Source of the DNA: CBDBKE01 sp965218055
GTDB taxonomy: Bacteria; Acidobacteriota; Terriglobia; JAJPHL01; JAPKYU01
Assembly (NCBI GenBank): GCA_965218055.1
Contig: CBDCKA010000001.1
Location: 248,001 to 312,000 of the forward strand
Direction: 5' to 3'
Length of the DNA: 64,000 bases
Both the position numbers and the translations under genes were made by a program. The stretch's first letter is position 1; each line of letters starts with the position of its first letter. The notes below the pieces were generated by a model. The model saw nothing but the letters and a program-made list of their open reading frames with translations. It did no database searches and was not told the DNA's origin. This document shows positions 16,338-25,065 of this stretch, in pieces.

Positions 16338-16520
16338 GCCACAGAGACACCGAGCACACAGAGAAATGCAAAACAATTACCTGATAGACCCGCAAATTAC
16401 GCAGACTTCGCAGATTATGGCAAACAACTTTGCCTTATCGAATCTGCGGCAATCTGCGAAATCTGTGGATTTAAACTCTCTGTGGTCTCTGTGCCTCTGT
16501 GCCTCTGTGGCAAAACGAAC
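16338..16520. repeat. Composite palindromic repeat, copy C
   Basis: Outer arms 'ccacagagacaccgagcac' and 'ggtctctgtgcctctgtgcc' are roughly complementary. Inner 'cgcagacttcgcagatt' and 'aatctgcggcaatctgcg' also pair. The left half is close to copy A at 7372-7520, and it ends directly before ATG 16521. Confidence 0.75.
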
Positions 16521-16976
16521 ATGGCGCTGAGCACCATCACCACCGAGATTGTCACGCTGCTGGGACAGATCGCCGGCATCGGCAAGGTCCTGGAGTACTC
16601 GCGCTATACCCCCGGCGAACAGGAGCGCCTGGAAACCTACGTGAGCGGCGGCCTGCTGAACTGCTGGATCGTGACGCGAGAGGCGACGGCCACGCGCGAC
16701 CGCGGCGCCGGAGAGAAGAACATTCGGGACCAGCACACCATCGTGATTCACGGCTACCGGGCAGTCACCTCGGCCGTCGACAGCGAGAAGGGGCACCAGA
16801 ACCTGGTCGAGAGCGTGCGCGACAAACTGCACGACAACCGCCAACTGCTCGGTGGCGGCTGGCTCTCCACTCCGGTCTCGGTGCGCGAATTCAATGCCGT
16901 GATGTTTTTCAACGCCGTGCTCTGCTGGCACACCACGCTGGTGGTGGTCGCCGAAGAGAAATTGCAAGGGGGTTAA
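16521..16976 (+). CDS. Probable tail terminator protein
   Basis: A 151-residue protein with the helical start ITTEIVTLLGQIAGIGKVLEY and a strand-rich remainder (NCWIVTREATATRD, QHTIVIHGYRAV, VMFFNAVLCWHTTLVVV), the general pattern of tail-terminator/neck proteins that cap the tail tube. The assignment rests mostly on position: immediately after the gp10-like protein and before the tail tube. ATG 16521 abuts the repeat; the frame is open further upstream only through repeat sequence (LCLCG). Confidence 0.5.
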   Translation: MALSTITTEIVTLLGQIAGIGKVLEYSRYTPGEQERLETYVSGGLLNCWIVTREATATRDRGAGEKNIRDQHTIVIHGYRAVTSAVDSEKGHQNLVESVRDKLHDNRQLLGGGWLSTPVSVREFNAVMFFNAVLCWHTTLVVVAEEKLQGG

Positions 16977-17041
16977 TGACCTGTGTCTTGTCAATGATTC
17001 CACAAGCCCCTACACAAGCTGCAGGCCGAAGCTGAGGATCT

Positions 17042-18100
17042 ATGGCATACGAACCGCAACGCATCCACGAAGTCAACTGGGCCTTCTCGACCAAGAAGCA
17101 GGCCAACTACACCACGCTGGTGCCTGACGCCAGCCTGGACCAGCGGGTGGCGATGATCGGCACCGACATTGGCGATCTGAGCAAGGTGACGCTGTCTGAC
17201 GCCGCGCGCTTCGGCAAGGGCCACGAGTTCCCGACCACCCGCCGGGAGCTGACGCGCGACCTGCGCCTCTCCCGCACCCTGGACCTGTCGTCGCTGATGG
17301 CCGGCTGGGCGTCGGCCTTCGCCCTGGGCGACGTCACCAGCGTGCAACCCAATCCGGGCGGCAATCCCAGTGCCTGGCGCCACACCATCCACTTCTCGGC
17401 AGCTTCCAGCTCGCGCCAGCCGCCAGTCACCACCATCTACGAAGAGCTGTGGGGGCAGACGCCCGTCCAACGGAAGCTTGAAAGCGTGGCCCTGGACAGC
17501 TTCAGCATTAGTGGTCGGGCGCGCGACGTTGCCCAGCTCACTCTGAATTTCCTCGGCTCCGGAAAGATCACCACCGGCGCCGTGACGCTGCCGTCCCTCA
17601 CCAGCGTGTCCCTGCTCGACCTGGGCTCAGCCGTCTTTCAGATCGGCCCCCTGGGCGCCCCGGCCACGCTCACCGAGCGCCTCCTGGAGTTCTCCGTCGG
17701 CATCGCGCAGAACCTGGACGCCGACGCGGGTTTCGAGCCCGGCGGCGGCCTGTTCCGCAAGAAGGTTTTCTTCACCACGCGGCGCGCTACCTTCAACGCC
17801 ACCGTCGAGGTGGATGTTGCCAACACCGATCTCTACGACAACTGGCTAGCGGAAGACCTGCGCGAGGTGTCGTTCAAGTTGGTCGGTGACCAGATCGGGG
17901 CCGGCCCCGAGACCCACGACTGCGAGGTCAAGTTTCCGGCAGTGCGGCTGAGTGCCGCCCAGATCGGTGAAAACACGGGACGGCTGGTCTACCGGATCTC
18001 GGCCGGAGAAGAGGACGTTTACAAGGGCGCCGGGGGCACCCCGGACGAGCCAGTCGAGATTGTGGTGACCAATACCACGTCCAGCTATTTGGCCACCTAA
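17042..18100 (+). CDS. Phage tail tube protein
   Basis: A 352-residue beta-rich protein in the tube slot between terminator and tape measure. Features are a short N-terminal helix, FSTKKQANYTTLV, a long repeated-strand region, and an Ig-like C-terminal tail (AGGTPDEPVEIVVTNTTSSYL). It would polymerise into the non-contractile tail tube; no sheath gene follows, which supports a siphovirus-type tail. ATG 17042 follows 'gctgaggatct', a GAGG site. Longer than many tube proteins (~200), it may carry an extra surface domain. Confidence 0.6.
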   Translation: MAYEPQRIHEVNWAFSTKKQANYTTLVPDASLDQRVAMIGTDIGDLSKVTLSDAARFGKGHEFPTTRRELTRDLRLSRTLDLSSLMAGWASAFALGDVTSVQPNPGGNPSAWRHTIHFSAASSSRQPPVTTIYEELWGQTPVQRKLESVALDSFSISGRARDVAQLTLNFLGSGKITTGAVTLPSLTSVSLLDLGSAVFQIGPLGAPATLTERLLEFSVGIAQNLDADAGFEPGGGLFRKKVFFTTRRATFNATVEVDVANTDLYDNWLAEDLREVSFKLVGDQIGAGPETHDCEVKFPAVRLSAAQIGENTGRLVYRISAGEEDVYKGAGGTPDEPVEIVVTNTTSSYLAT

Positions 18101-18124
18101 GGTTTCCGGGAGGGAAAGACGACG

Positions 18125-18946
18125 ATGGAGGATCAAGTTCAGCAGGCCGCTACGGCCTTTGAATTGCGGCCGGCGGAAATTGCCGCGCCGATTACGTTCC
18201 GCGAAGGCGGGCGAAAATTCCAGGTCTCCCATATCGTGCGCCCGCCGGAGTTTGACGACTGGGTGGAATACGAGAATCGGCTCAACCGCTCGGTGGAGAT
18301 CGTCGGCAACACTACGCGATTTGATCGCGATCGCGTTGCGGCGGCCGAAGTCGTCTGGGACCGCGCGATCGTCCGCGTAGAAGGTTATGTGGTCTCAGCG
18401 CCTTCCGCCCGCTTATCGCCACGTTCGGAGGAGACGGAAGAACATTCGAGAACGTGCAAAGCCGACGGCGGAGTGGATCTTCAGCAGGCCTTTCCCGAGG
18501 GGTGGCGCGAAAGAGTGCCGCTCTTCCACAAAATGGCCGCCATCGAGCTGCTGGCCCAGGTGTTCGTTGCCGAGCCGGAGCAGGTGGAGGGCTCCTACTA
18601 TTTCGACCCGCAGCAGATGGACGTGCACCTAGTGGCAGCTCGCGACGGCCAGGAATACAACGGCCTGGTACACATGCTGCGCCGGCCCACAGCCCGCCAG
18701 CAAAAAGAATTCTCGCGCACCGTCTCGACAGCCATCTACGTGCGGGGCAGCCGCACCGGCAAGTCGCTGCTGCCGTCGCGCCTGCGGGAGTTAGCGCGCT
18801 TTTACGACGAGCTGCTGTTGGAGGTAAACGGCTACGCGCTCAACGGAGCCCCAGCCGCGCGCGAGGATGCGCTGCGCTACATGGACGCGTTGCACAAACA
18901 GACGGCGGTGTCGGCGCTGTTTGCTCCGGAAGAGAATGGAAGCTGA
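18125..18946 (+). CDS. Protein in the tail-assembly-chaperone slot
   Basis: A 273-residue, largely helical protein (for example PLFHKMAAIELLAQVFVAEPEQ and RLRELARFYDELLLEVNGYAL, in pieces). The N-terminal part ITFREGGRKFQVSHIVRPPEFDDWVEYENRL resembles phage proteins encoded between tube and tape measure. I see no domain that proves chaperone function and no slippery heptamer linking it to the next gene. ATG 18125 is preceded by GGGAGGGAAAG, a strong site. The inserted Ser/Glu/Arg-rich stretch near residue 100 is low-complexity. Confidence 0.5.
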   Translation: MEDQVQQAATAFELRPAEIAAPITFREGGRKFQVSHIVRPPEFDDWVEYENRLNRSVEIVGNTTRFDRDRVAAAEVVWDRAIVRVEGYVVSAPSARLSPRSEETEEHSRTCKADGGVDLQQAFPEGWRERVPLFHKMAAIELLAQVFVAEPEQVEGSYYFDPQQMDVHLVAARDGQEYNGLVHMLRRPTARQQKEFSRTVSTAIYVRGSRTGKSLLPSRLRELARFYDELLLEVNGYALNGAPAAREDALRYMDALHKQTAVSALFAPEENGS

Positions 18947-18954
18947 GGAGCTGA

Positions 18955-19075
18955 GGTTCAGACTTGAGACCAGAGACCAAATGCAACGGGAGAAGGGGAG
19001 AACGAAAACTCCGGCTTTTTTCCAGCTCCCCTCGGTCTCACTTTGTGCCTCGGCTCTCAAGCCACCGTGGCTTGT
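18955..19075. repeat. Inverted repeats ahead of the zinc-ribbon gene
   Basis: CAAGCCAC (19058-19065) and GTGGCTTG (19067-19074) form a perfect stem with one central base, ending 1 base before ATG 19076. A wider pair, 'cttgagaccagagacc' and 'ggtctc...ggctctcaag', encloses the gap. The region carries no ribosome site for the next gene. Confidence 0.6.
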
Positions 19076-19501
19076 ATGCAACTGATCGAAGCAGGCCGGG
19101 ACTACGAGACGCTGGAGCGCTACCTATCGCAATTTGTCGAGTACGCAGCGACGCTGGCCGAATCGGCGCTGGCTGCCCGGCGCCGCGAACTGCGCCGCGC
19201 GGCCGCCGTCAACCCGGAGCGGCTGGAGGCGGTGTCGGAAAGCTTGCTGCCTGCCATCCCGCGCGCCTTCGAGATGTGGATCCTGCATCTGAGCGAGCTG
19301 GATTCGCTGTCGAGCGCAGTGGCCTTCACCCTGGACGACTTGACCGTGGAGGAAGCCCGCGGCCTGGCGATGCTACGCTGCGCCCGCCACAAGTTCTGGG
19401 AATCCCATGCCAGTTGCCCGCACTGCGGCACGGTCAATCCGCGCCACGCCAGCTTCTGCGGCGGCTGCGGCGAACAAGAGGTTTCAGGTTCTAGGTTCTA
19501 G
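19076..19501 (+). CDS. Helical protein with C-terminal zinc ribbon, before the tape measure
   Basis: A 141-residue protein. Residues 1-110 are helical (MQLIEAGRDYETLERYLSQF), and the C-terminus is a double-CxxC zinc ribbon, CPHCGTVNPRHASFCGGC. It occupies the place where siphophages encode the second, frameshift-made chaperone product, but it is in a separate frame-closed gene. The last residues (EVSGSRF) are encoded by the intergenic repeat at 19479-19525. A zinc ribbon at this position may be a chaperone-fold substitute or a regulatory protein; I cannot tell which. Confidence 0.55.
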   Translation: MQLIEAGRDYETLERYLSQFVEYAATLAESALAARRRELRRAAAVNPERLEAVSESLLPAIPRAFEMWILHLSELDSLSSAVAFTLDDLTVEEARGLAMLRCARHKFWESHASCPHCGTVNPRHASFCGGCGEQEVSGSRF

Positions 19502-19525
19502 GTTTCAGCCTGACACCTGAAACCT
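19479..19525. repeat. 'aggtttcag' hairpin repeat before the tape measure gene
   Basis: AGGTTTCAG at 19479-19487 and again at 19500-19508; the second copy pairs perfectly with CTGAAACCT (19517-19525) across an 8-base loop. Confidence 0.7.
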
Positions 19526-19540
19526 GGCTCCTGTTTTCTT

Positions 19541-20767
19541 ATGGCTGACAAACGCATCCGGATCGAACTCAACGTGGATGAGGAGCTGGGCGGCCTCACC
19601 CGGGCGCAATCCGCGCTCGACCAGTTTTCCCGCCGCGGCACAGCCGCCTTCGGAAGGCTGGAAACGCATGTGGTAGGCCTGGAACGCGCCGCCGCCAGCC
19701 TCACGGCGCAATTCGGCCGTCACCTGCCCGATGCGCTGTCGAAACTACTCTCCCGCCTGCCGACGCTCGAACGGTCGCTCGGTGGGCTCGGCCGCACCCT
19801 GAGCCAAATTCTGTTTGGCCTTCCGGGGGGAGGCGGCTTCGGCACGCCCCCGTTCAACCTCAATGCGCTTCTCAGCTTTGCGTTCCCCACGGGGCGTGAT
19901 CCCTCAGCCGCCAGGTCCGGCGCTGCCGGGATCCCCATCGGGGGCGGGCTGCTCGACTTCCCGGGCAACATCCAGTTGCGCGGCTTGGGGCCACTCAGCG
20001 GCGGCCAATTGCTGTCACTGGGCCTGTCCATCGGCGGACTCGGCTTCGGAGGCGGCGGCACTGGTGCGCGGACCGCCGGGGGCACCCTGGGCGGAGCTCT
20101 GACCGGTCTGGCGCTGGGCGGCCCGTTGGGTGCTGGTGCCGGCGCTGCGATTGGCGGGCTGCTTGGTTTTCTCGGACTTGGACGTGGCAAGCTGAAGGAA
20201 CAGGCTACAGAAATTGCGAACGGTGGTTTCGCTGAGATCCGGCGCATCTTTGAGGAGTACAAGAGCTTCCGCCGTGACTTCAGCGCCACCCAGGCCGCCA
20301 TGCAGGCTGTCTGGGCGCAGATGGTCGGCGCCTGGCAACAGATCGGCGGCGGCGTTGGGGAGCGCTCGATCCGCGACCAGCGCCGCTACTTTGACCAGAT
20401 TCTGGCGGACACGCACCGGATCGAAAACGAGCGCGGCATCCGCGGCAACGTCATTCGCGCGCTGCCTGCGCCCAGCTTCCAGCACGGCGGCTTCAGTCCT
20501 GGCGGCGGATTTGCTCTCCTGCACCCCGGTGAGTTTGTTTTGTCCAGCCGAGCAGTGGAGCGCATGGGCGCGGCGCTGCTCCAGTGGCTGAACAGTGGCG
20601 GAGGCGCTCAGTCTGCCACGCCGGGCGGCGGGGCGACCCTGTCCATCGAGCCAGCCTCCGCCCAGCACTTGGCCGATATGTTCCAGCGCGACCCGGCGGC
20701 TGCTGACCGCGGCCTGATGGCTGTGGTCCGCTCCGGCGGCAAATTTAGCCGCGCACTGCGAGGATGA
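19541..20767 (+). CDS. Short tape measure protein
   Basis: A 408-residue protein. Helical N-terminus (LTRAQSALDQFSRRGTAAFGRLE), a long glycine-zipper/hydrophobic centre (LGGALTGLALGGPLGAGAGAAIGG, in pieces, about 175-220), a helical stretch, and a C-terminal FSPGGGFALLHPGEFVLSSRAVERMG, which matches the GGEFVxxxxA motif common near tape-measure C-termini. Tape measure length sets tail length, and 408 residues would make a short tail. It lies upstream of the tail-tip genes as expected. ATG 19541 follows the hairpin repeat. Confidence 0.7.
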   Translation: MADKRIRIELNVDEELGGLTRAQSALDQFSRRGTAAFGRLETHVVGLERAAASLTAQFGRHLPDALSKLLSRLPTLERSLGGLGRTLSQILFGLPGGGGFGTPPFNLNALLSFAFPTGRDPSAARSGAAGIPIGGGLLDFPGNIQLRGLGPLSGGQLLSLGLSIGGLGFGGGGTGARTAGGTLGGALTGLALGGPLGAGAGAAIGGLLGFLGLGRGKLKEQATEIANGGFAEIRRIFEEYKSFRRDFSATQAAMQAVWAQMVGAWQQIGGGVGERSIRDQRRYFDQILADTHRIENERGIRGNVIRALPAPSFQHGGFSPGGGFALLHPGEFVLSSRAVERMGAALLQWLNSGGGAQSATPGGGATLSIEPASAQHLADMFQRDPAAADRGLMAVVRSGGKFSRALRG

Positions 20768-20774
20768 ACCAATA

Positions 20775-20860
20775 ATGAATCCGCGGATTACACAGATTTC
20801 CGCAGATTGTATTCCTAGAATAGAAAAGCACTATCTGCGTAAATCTGCGAACTCTGTGAA
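20775..20860. repeat. 'atgaatccgcggattacac' palindromic repeat
   Basis: Arms 'ccgcggattacacagatttccgcagatt' (20780-20807) and 'atctgcgtaaatctgcg' (20833-20849) are partly complementary. It fills much of the gap before the distal tail gene. Confidence 0.65.
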
Positions 20861-20907
20861 TAAAGAAAACACTACAAGCCAAAGCTACAAACTAAAGGCA
20901 TTTCGCA

Positions 20908-21507
20908 ATGGCAGCAACTGACATTTTACCGGTCGATCCTGATTACGCAATCGGGCGTGCAGTTCGCACGAACGTCATTGAGTCGCGCTCCGATGGCGGC
21001 AAGCTTTACCGCCGGATTACGGCGGCGCCGCAACGCATTTTTGTCCTGACCTGGGTGCGGCGGTCGCTGGCAGACATGCAGTCGCTCGAAAACTTTCACC
21101 GCAACCGCCAGGATGACTTCTTCACCTTTGACGACAAGGTGGCCGGGCGGCAGTTCTCGGTGTTTGCCGCCGGAGAGCCCACTTTCGAGGAGGTGGGAAA
21201 CGAACAGCACAATTGCCGCTGGGAGCTGATCGAAGCCGTCGGTAAGCCGATGAATACCTTCCCGAGCGCGCCGCTGGGGGACGACGTTTCGAGCAGCGCG
21301 CGGTTGCTCCCGACCGGCAAGCTGATCACCTACGCTGGCTATGGGTTCACTGCCACCTATTCCGGTGTCACGGCGATTTTGCTGGACGGCGCCTCGCTGG
21401 GCGCGCCCGCGTCGCCGCTGAACAAGTTTGACGTGCCGCTGAACCTGCACCGGGTGGAGTTTCAGCCGAGCAGTTGCACGATCACCAATTTTCAGGGAGT
21501 GATATGA
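20908..21507 (+). CDS. Distal tail protein (DUF2460-like, RcGTA gp12-like position)
   Basis: A 199-residue beta-rich protein directly after the tape measure. VRTNVIESRSDGGKLYRRI and VLTWVRRSLADMQSLENFHRNRQDDFFTFDD (in pieces) fit the distal-tail pattern of a beta-sandwich with a short helix. In gene transfer agents and lambda-like phages this slot holds the protein joining the last tube ring to the hub. ATG 20908 has no strong ribosome site. The final codons (TNFQGVI) run into the next palindromic repeat, which starts at the overlapping ATGA. Confidence 0.55.
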   Translation: MAATDILPVDPDYAIGRAVRTNVIESRSDGGKLYRRITAAPQRIFVLTWVRRSLADMQSLENFHRNRQDDFFTFDDKVAGRQFSVFAAGEPTFEEVGNEQHNCRWELIEAVGKPMNTFPSAPLGDDVSSSARLLPTGKLITYAGYGFTATYSGVTAILLDGASLGAPASPLNKFDVPLNLHRVEFQPSSCTITNFQGVI

Positions 21508-21616
21508 ATCCGCAGATTACACAGATTTCGCAGAAACAATTGGAGGCGTTGCGTGAAGAGGATTCCATCCTCGCTGTTGGCCTGAAATCTGTGACATCTG
21601 CGAAATCTCTAGATTG
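21504..21616. repeat. 'atgaatccgcagattacac' palindromic repeat
   Basis: Arms 'ccgcagattacacagatttcgcag' (21510-21533) and 'tgaaatctgtgacatctgcgaaatct' (21582-21609) are complementary over most of their length. It fills the gap ahead of ATG 21625. Confidence 0.7.
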
Positions 21617-21624
21617 ATTTTTCT

Positions 21625-22347
21625 ATGGCGAGAACATTGAGTGCGCTGGTGACCACGTTGAAAAACACCAACGAGGCGCGGACGGCGCATCTGTTGAAGA
21701 TTGTGACGGCGGACACAACCACGTTTTACTTCACCGACCTGCCGGAGTCCTACACCCTCGGGGGAGCGACCTGGCTGCCCTACCTGCTGTGGGATTCGGC
21801 GGTGCGTTATAGCCGGGGACTCGAGGTGGATGGCGGCGTGGTCCGGCTCTCGAACATTGACCTGACTCTGGCCCAGAACCTGCGGGACACCGACTTTGAG
21901 GGCGCGACAGCAACGCTCGAAAAATTCTTCCTGGATGCCGAGGAGGCCGTGACGATCTTCCAGGGCCGCGTGCTTCGCGCCGAAGTCACCGACCAGGCAG
22001 CGGAGTTTCGCCTGGGCGGGGACCTGGACCCGACGGGGCGGCAATTTCCCAAGCGAAACTACTCGGCGCTGTGCCCCTGGCGGTTCAAGGGCGCCGAGTG
22101 CGGCTACCAGGATGGCGTGGACCCGAACGACCCCGGCACAGGGCAGCCCTACGAGGTCTGCCCGAAGGATTTTTCGGCCTGCCAGGCGCGCGGGCGCACG
22201 CACCGCTTTGGCGGCTTTGTGCACGTCACGCGCGAGGTGACCGAGGCGGTCGAGGGCACCGGGGCTGTGCCCCCGACTTTCCAGACGCCCCAGCTGCCGC
22301 CGGGCAGCGTGCCCGACTGGGCGCGCTACGGATTCGATTTGCCGTGA
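21625..22347 (+). CDS. Tail-tip hub protein, DUF2163/lambda gpL-like, with four-cysteine cluster
   Basis: A 240-residue tail-tip hub protein of the DUF2163/phage BR0599 family. The N-terminal two thirds are beta-rich (LLKIVTADTTTFYFTDLPES, GGVVRLSNIDLTLAQNL). The C-terminal part holds Cys pairs LCPWRFKGAECGY and EVCPKDFSACQARGR with RFGGF following, the pattern of the 4Fe-4S-binding hub proteins of lambda (gpL) and the Rhodobacter GTA (gp13). I infer a cluster here too. ATG 21625 follows the palindromic repeat without a strong ribosome site. Confidence 0.7.
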   Translation: MARTLSALVTTLKNTNEARTAHLLKIVTADTTTFYFTDLPESYTLGGATWLPYLLWDSAVRYSRGLEVDGGVVRLSNIDLTLAQNLRDTDFEGATATLEKFFLDAEEAVTIFQGRVLRAEVTDQAAEFRLGGDLDPTGRQFPKRNYSALCPWRFKGAECGYQDGVDPNDPGTGQPYEVCPKDFSACQARGRTHRFGGFVHVTREVTEAVEGTGAVPPTFQTPQLPPGSVPDWARYGFDLP

Positions 22348-22379
22348 GCAGCAAGTCTGAAATCGCAGCAGGGTAAAAA

Positions 22380-25028
22380 ATGCCGATTACTGCTGAGACT
22401 GATCTGTTGACTGCGGTGCTGGGCCGGCCCCTCGTGTGGGCTTACGGCAGGCACGTGGTCGCGGGCAACATCGTCTTGCTCGACGACTCACCGGATGACC
22501 ACCGCCTGATTTACCTCGCGCTGGGCGAGAGCGAGTGGGATTCGGTGGTGAACCTGTGGCTCAACGGTGAATCATTAAGCGACCGCACCGGCCTGGCCGA
22601 TGGGCAGGGCTTCCTGTTCCACCCCGGCAAGGCGGGCGAGGTCGGCACGGGCAGCGAAACCGGCTCGCAGAAGGTGGATCGCTGGTTCCCGGCCGGCGTC
22701 ACCCAGCTGAATTTTTCTCACACCTCCTACGTTTCCATCTGGGCCGACCGGGACACCTCGGCCCCGGGGCCGGACTTGGACATTCGGGGCATCTATCAGA
22801 CGCGCAAGCTGCAGGAGTATAACTCCAGCGGCGCCTCCACCGTTTACCAGTACTCGGCGAACCCGGCGTGGGAAATCCTGGACCTGCTGCTGAAGCTTTA
22901 CCAGCTCCCCACTTCGCGCATCGACTTTGCCTCCTTCGTCCAAGCCGCGGCCGATTGCGACGTGCTCATCAGCGGGCAGAAGCGTTTCGAGGGACACGCC
23001 TTTTTCACCGACGAGCAAGGCGACCAGGCCCTCGATAAGCTGCTGGCTAGCTGCCGTGGCTTCCTCGCCGACTCCGCCGGCAAGATCTCGCTACGGGTGG
23101 ACCAGGCGCGCAGCTCGGTCCATGATTTCACTCGCGACAACATCGCCGCAGGCAGCTTCCACTGGGAAAATGCGGACACGAGCCGTCGGCCAAATCGCAT
23201 TGTGGTGAAGTTTCGTGACATCGCCAATGACTACGCCTTCGTCGAGAAGATGGTGGACGACGAGGCCCATCAGGACAAGCTGGGGCGGATCACGCGGGCG
23301 GAAGTGGACCTGGGGAATTCGCGCTATGGGCAAGTGTTCCGGATTGGCAAGTACTTGCTGGGGCGCTCCACAGCGCTGCCAGAGCTGGTGCGCCTGCGGG
23401 GGCTCGAGGACAGCTTCCACCTGATGCCAGGCGACGTGGTGCGCGTCAAGCACGACACCGCGCCGTGGGTCTATGCCGGCGGCACGCCCGACTTCAAGGA
23501 GTTTGAAGTCGTGGAGTGCACGGACCTGCCCAACGATGAGCGAGACTTTTTGCTGAATGAGTACCTGGGCACCGTCTACACCGACGACGAAGAGACCGAG
23601 CAGGCGCTGCAATCGCCTGCCGTGCAGGCGCGCGCCGGCCTGCCGGCCCATGTGACCGGGCAGGCGGTGAGCGAAGGCCGCGGGTTCTCCCGCGACGGGC
23701 ACGCCATCTCCAACATCACCGTCAGCTTCACCCCGCCCAACCCACAGATGAACTGGGCGGCGGTGCGGATTTACGTGGTAGGGCTGGCGGGCGGCACCAA
23801 ACCGCTGCTGGTGGCCCAGTTCACCGAATCGCCGGGCAAGTTCCAGCTGGAGAGCACCAACGAGGTGGTCACGTTCTATTTCGTTAGCGTGGCTACAGAT
23901 GGGCGCGAGCGCGCCATCCTCACCTCACCCAGCAACAGCGTACTGCTGGACGGACAAACATCGGCGCCGGTGCCGGTGTCTAATCTGACTGGGCAAACGG
24001 GCGGGCAACTGGGCCAGGTGGTACGCCTCACCTGGAGCGAAAACATTGAGGTGGATATCGAGCACTACGAGATTGCGCGGCGGGCGACGGCCGCCGCGCA
24101 GCAGTCCAACATCACGGACGCGGACATTGTGGGCACCGTGAAGGCAGCCGGGCAGAATGCGACGCGCAAGGCGCAGTGGGAGGATGCGCCCGGCTCCAGC
24201 CTGGGTACGCAGTACTACTACGTGCGCGCGGTGAACAAGACGGGGCTGGCCTCGGACTGGCGCCTCGACCCGCCAGCCACGCTCCAGATTGACCACAAGG
24301 CCCCGGATGCCAGCACCGATACAGGGGTTCCGACCAGCGGCGTGGTGCCGGGCGCCAGCTACATATTTATCGCCGGCGACGTGAGTGACTCACGGAAGCA
24401 GGCTGGAGCGCTGGTGATTGACTTGTCCCCGCCGGCCTCCATTCCAGCCTCCAGTAGCATGGCCGGGGCTTTCCTCTATCGCTTCGAGATGAAGACCTGG
24501 GCGGACATCAACGCCACCACGGACCTGCAGACCAAACTGGTCGAGATCGCCTTTGACCCGCTGCGCGCGCAGCGCATCGTGCTGGAGTGGGAGAACAGGT
24601 ATCTGGAGGAAGTCCGCGGAGCCCTGGAAAATTATTTCGGGTTATCCATACTCAGCGTCTTGATCGGGTTCTCTCCGGGGAACCTCCTCTATCTGGCCAG
24701 TCAGGTGCAAGACGCCAAGCCACCGACAGGGAATTTCGACCCCAGTGTCCAGGACTACGGGGCGCGGAAGATCATCGGGCGTTCCACTGGGAACCTGCAA
24801 CTCGACACGAACTCAGCCTCGGCGGAGATCGAGGCGCTGAAGAACCTGAACACGAAAGCGAAGCCGCTCCTGGTCAAGCACTACTCGTTGGGCGCTGCAC
24901 TGACGGCGGCCAACTGGCCGCTGGAGGCGAACAATCAGTGGGCAAGCGTATGGGACACGGTGAACTTCTGGCTCTGCATCCAGGAAGGCGGGAACAAATG
25001 GAAAGTTGCCATGACGCAGGTGGTTTGA
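22380..25028 (+). CDS. Central tail-tip / host-specificity protein (lambda gpJ or RcGTA gp15-like)
   Basis: An 882-residue protein. The N-terminal half forms hub-type domains (WAYGRHVVAGNIVLLDD, LIYLALGESEWDSVVNLWLNG, WEILDLLLKLYQLPTSRIDF). From about residue 440 there are fibronectin type III-like repeats (ISNITVSFTPPNPQMNWAAVRIYVV; VSNLTGQTGGQLGQVVRLTWSENIEVDIEHYEI, in pieces). The C-terminus is a receptor-binding-like region. It would close the tail tip and contact the host. ATG 22380 has GCAGCAGGG upstream. The order distal tail, DUF2163 hub, tip protein is like that of RcGTA, but no separate NlpC/P60 peptidase gene lies between them. Confidence 0.7.
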   Translation: MPITAETDLLTAVLGRPLVWAYGRHVVAGNIVLLDDSPDDHRLIYLALGESEWDSVVNLWLNGESLSDRTGLADGQGFLFHPGKAGEVGTGSETGSQKVDRWFPAGVTQLNFSHTSYVSIWADRDTSAPGPDLDIRGIYQTRKLQEYNSSGASTVYQYSANPAWEILDLLLKLYQLPTSRIDFASFVQAAADCDVLISGQKRFEGHAFFTDEQGDQALDKLLASCRGFLADSAGKISLRVDQARSSVHDFTRDNIAAGSFHWENADTSRRPNRIVVKFRDIANDYAFVEKMVDDEAHQDKLGRITRAEVDLGNSRYGQVFRIGKYLLGRSTALPELVRLRGLEDSFHLMPGDVVRVKHDTAPWVYAGGTPDFKEFEVVECTDLPNDERDFLLNEYLGTVYTDDEETEQALQSPAVQARAGLPAHVTGQAVSEGRGFSRDGHAISNITVSFTPPNPQMNWAAVRIYVVGLAGGTKPLLVAQFTESPGKFQLESTNEVVTFYFVSVATDGRERAILTSPSNSVLLDGQTSAPVPVSNLTGQTGGQLGQVVRLTWSENIEVDIEHYEIARRATAAAQQSNITDADIVGTVKAAGQNATRKAQWEDAPGSSLGTQYYYVRAVNKTGLASDWRLDPPATLQIDHKAPDASTDTGVPTSGVVPGASYIFIAGDVSDSRKQAGALVIDLSPPASIPASSSMAGAFLYRFEMKTWADINATTDLQTKLVEIAFDPLRAQRIVLEWENRYLEEVRGALENYFGLSILSVLIGFSPGNLLYLASQVQDAKPPTGNFDPSVQDYGARKIIGRSTGNLQLDTNSASAEIEALKNLNTKAKPLLVKHYSLGAALTAANWPLEANNQWASVWDTVNFWLCIQEGGNKWKVAMTQVV

Positions 25029-25065
25029 CCATGTTCGAGGGCTTTTTGATAGGGAGGGTGCTGAC

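Noticed and set aside
18900..19100. Programmed frameshift between the two chaperone-slot genes
   Set aside because: The two frames are the same and separated by a stop and a gap, and no slippery heptamer is visible.
7372..21616. CRISPR array among the repeats
   Set aside because: Repeats are diverged palindromes of several families at irregular spacing without spacers or cas genes.
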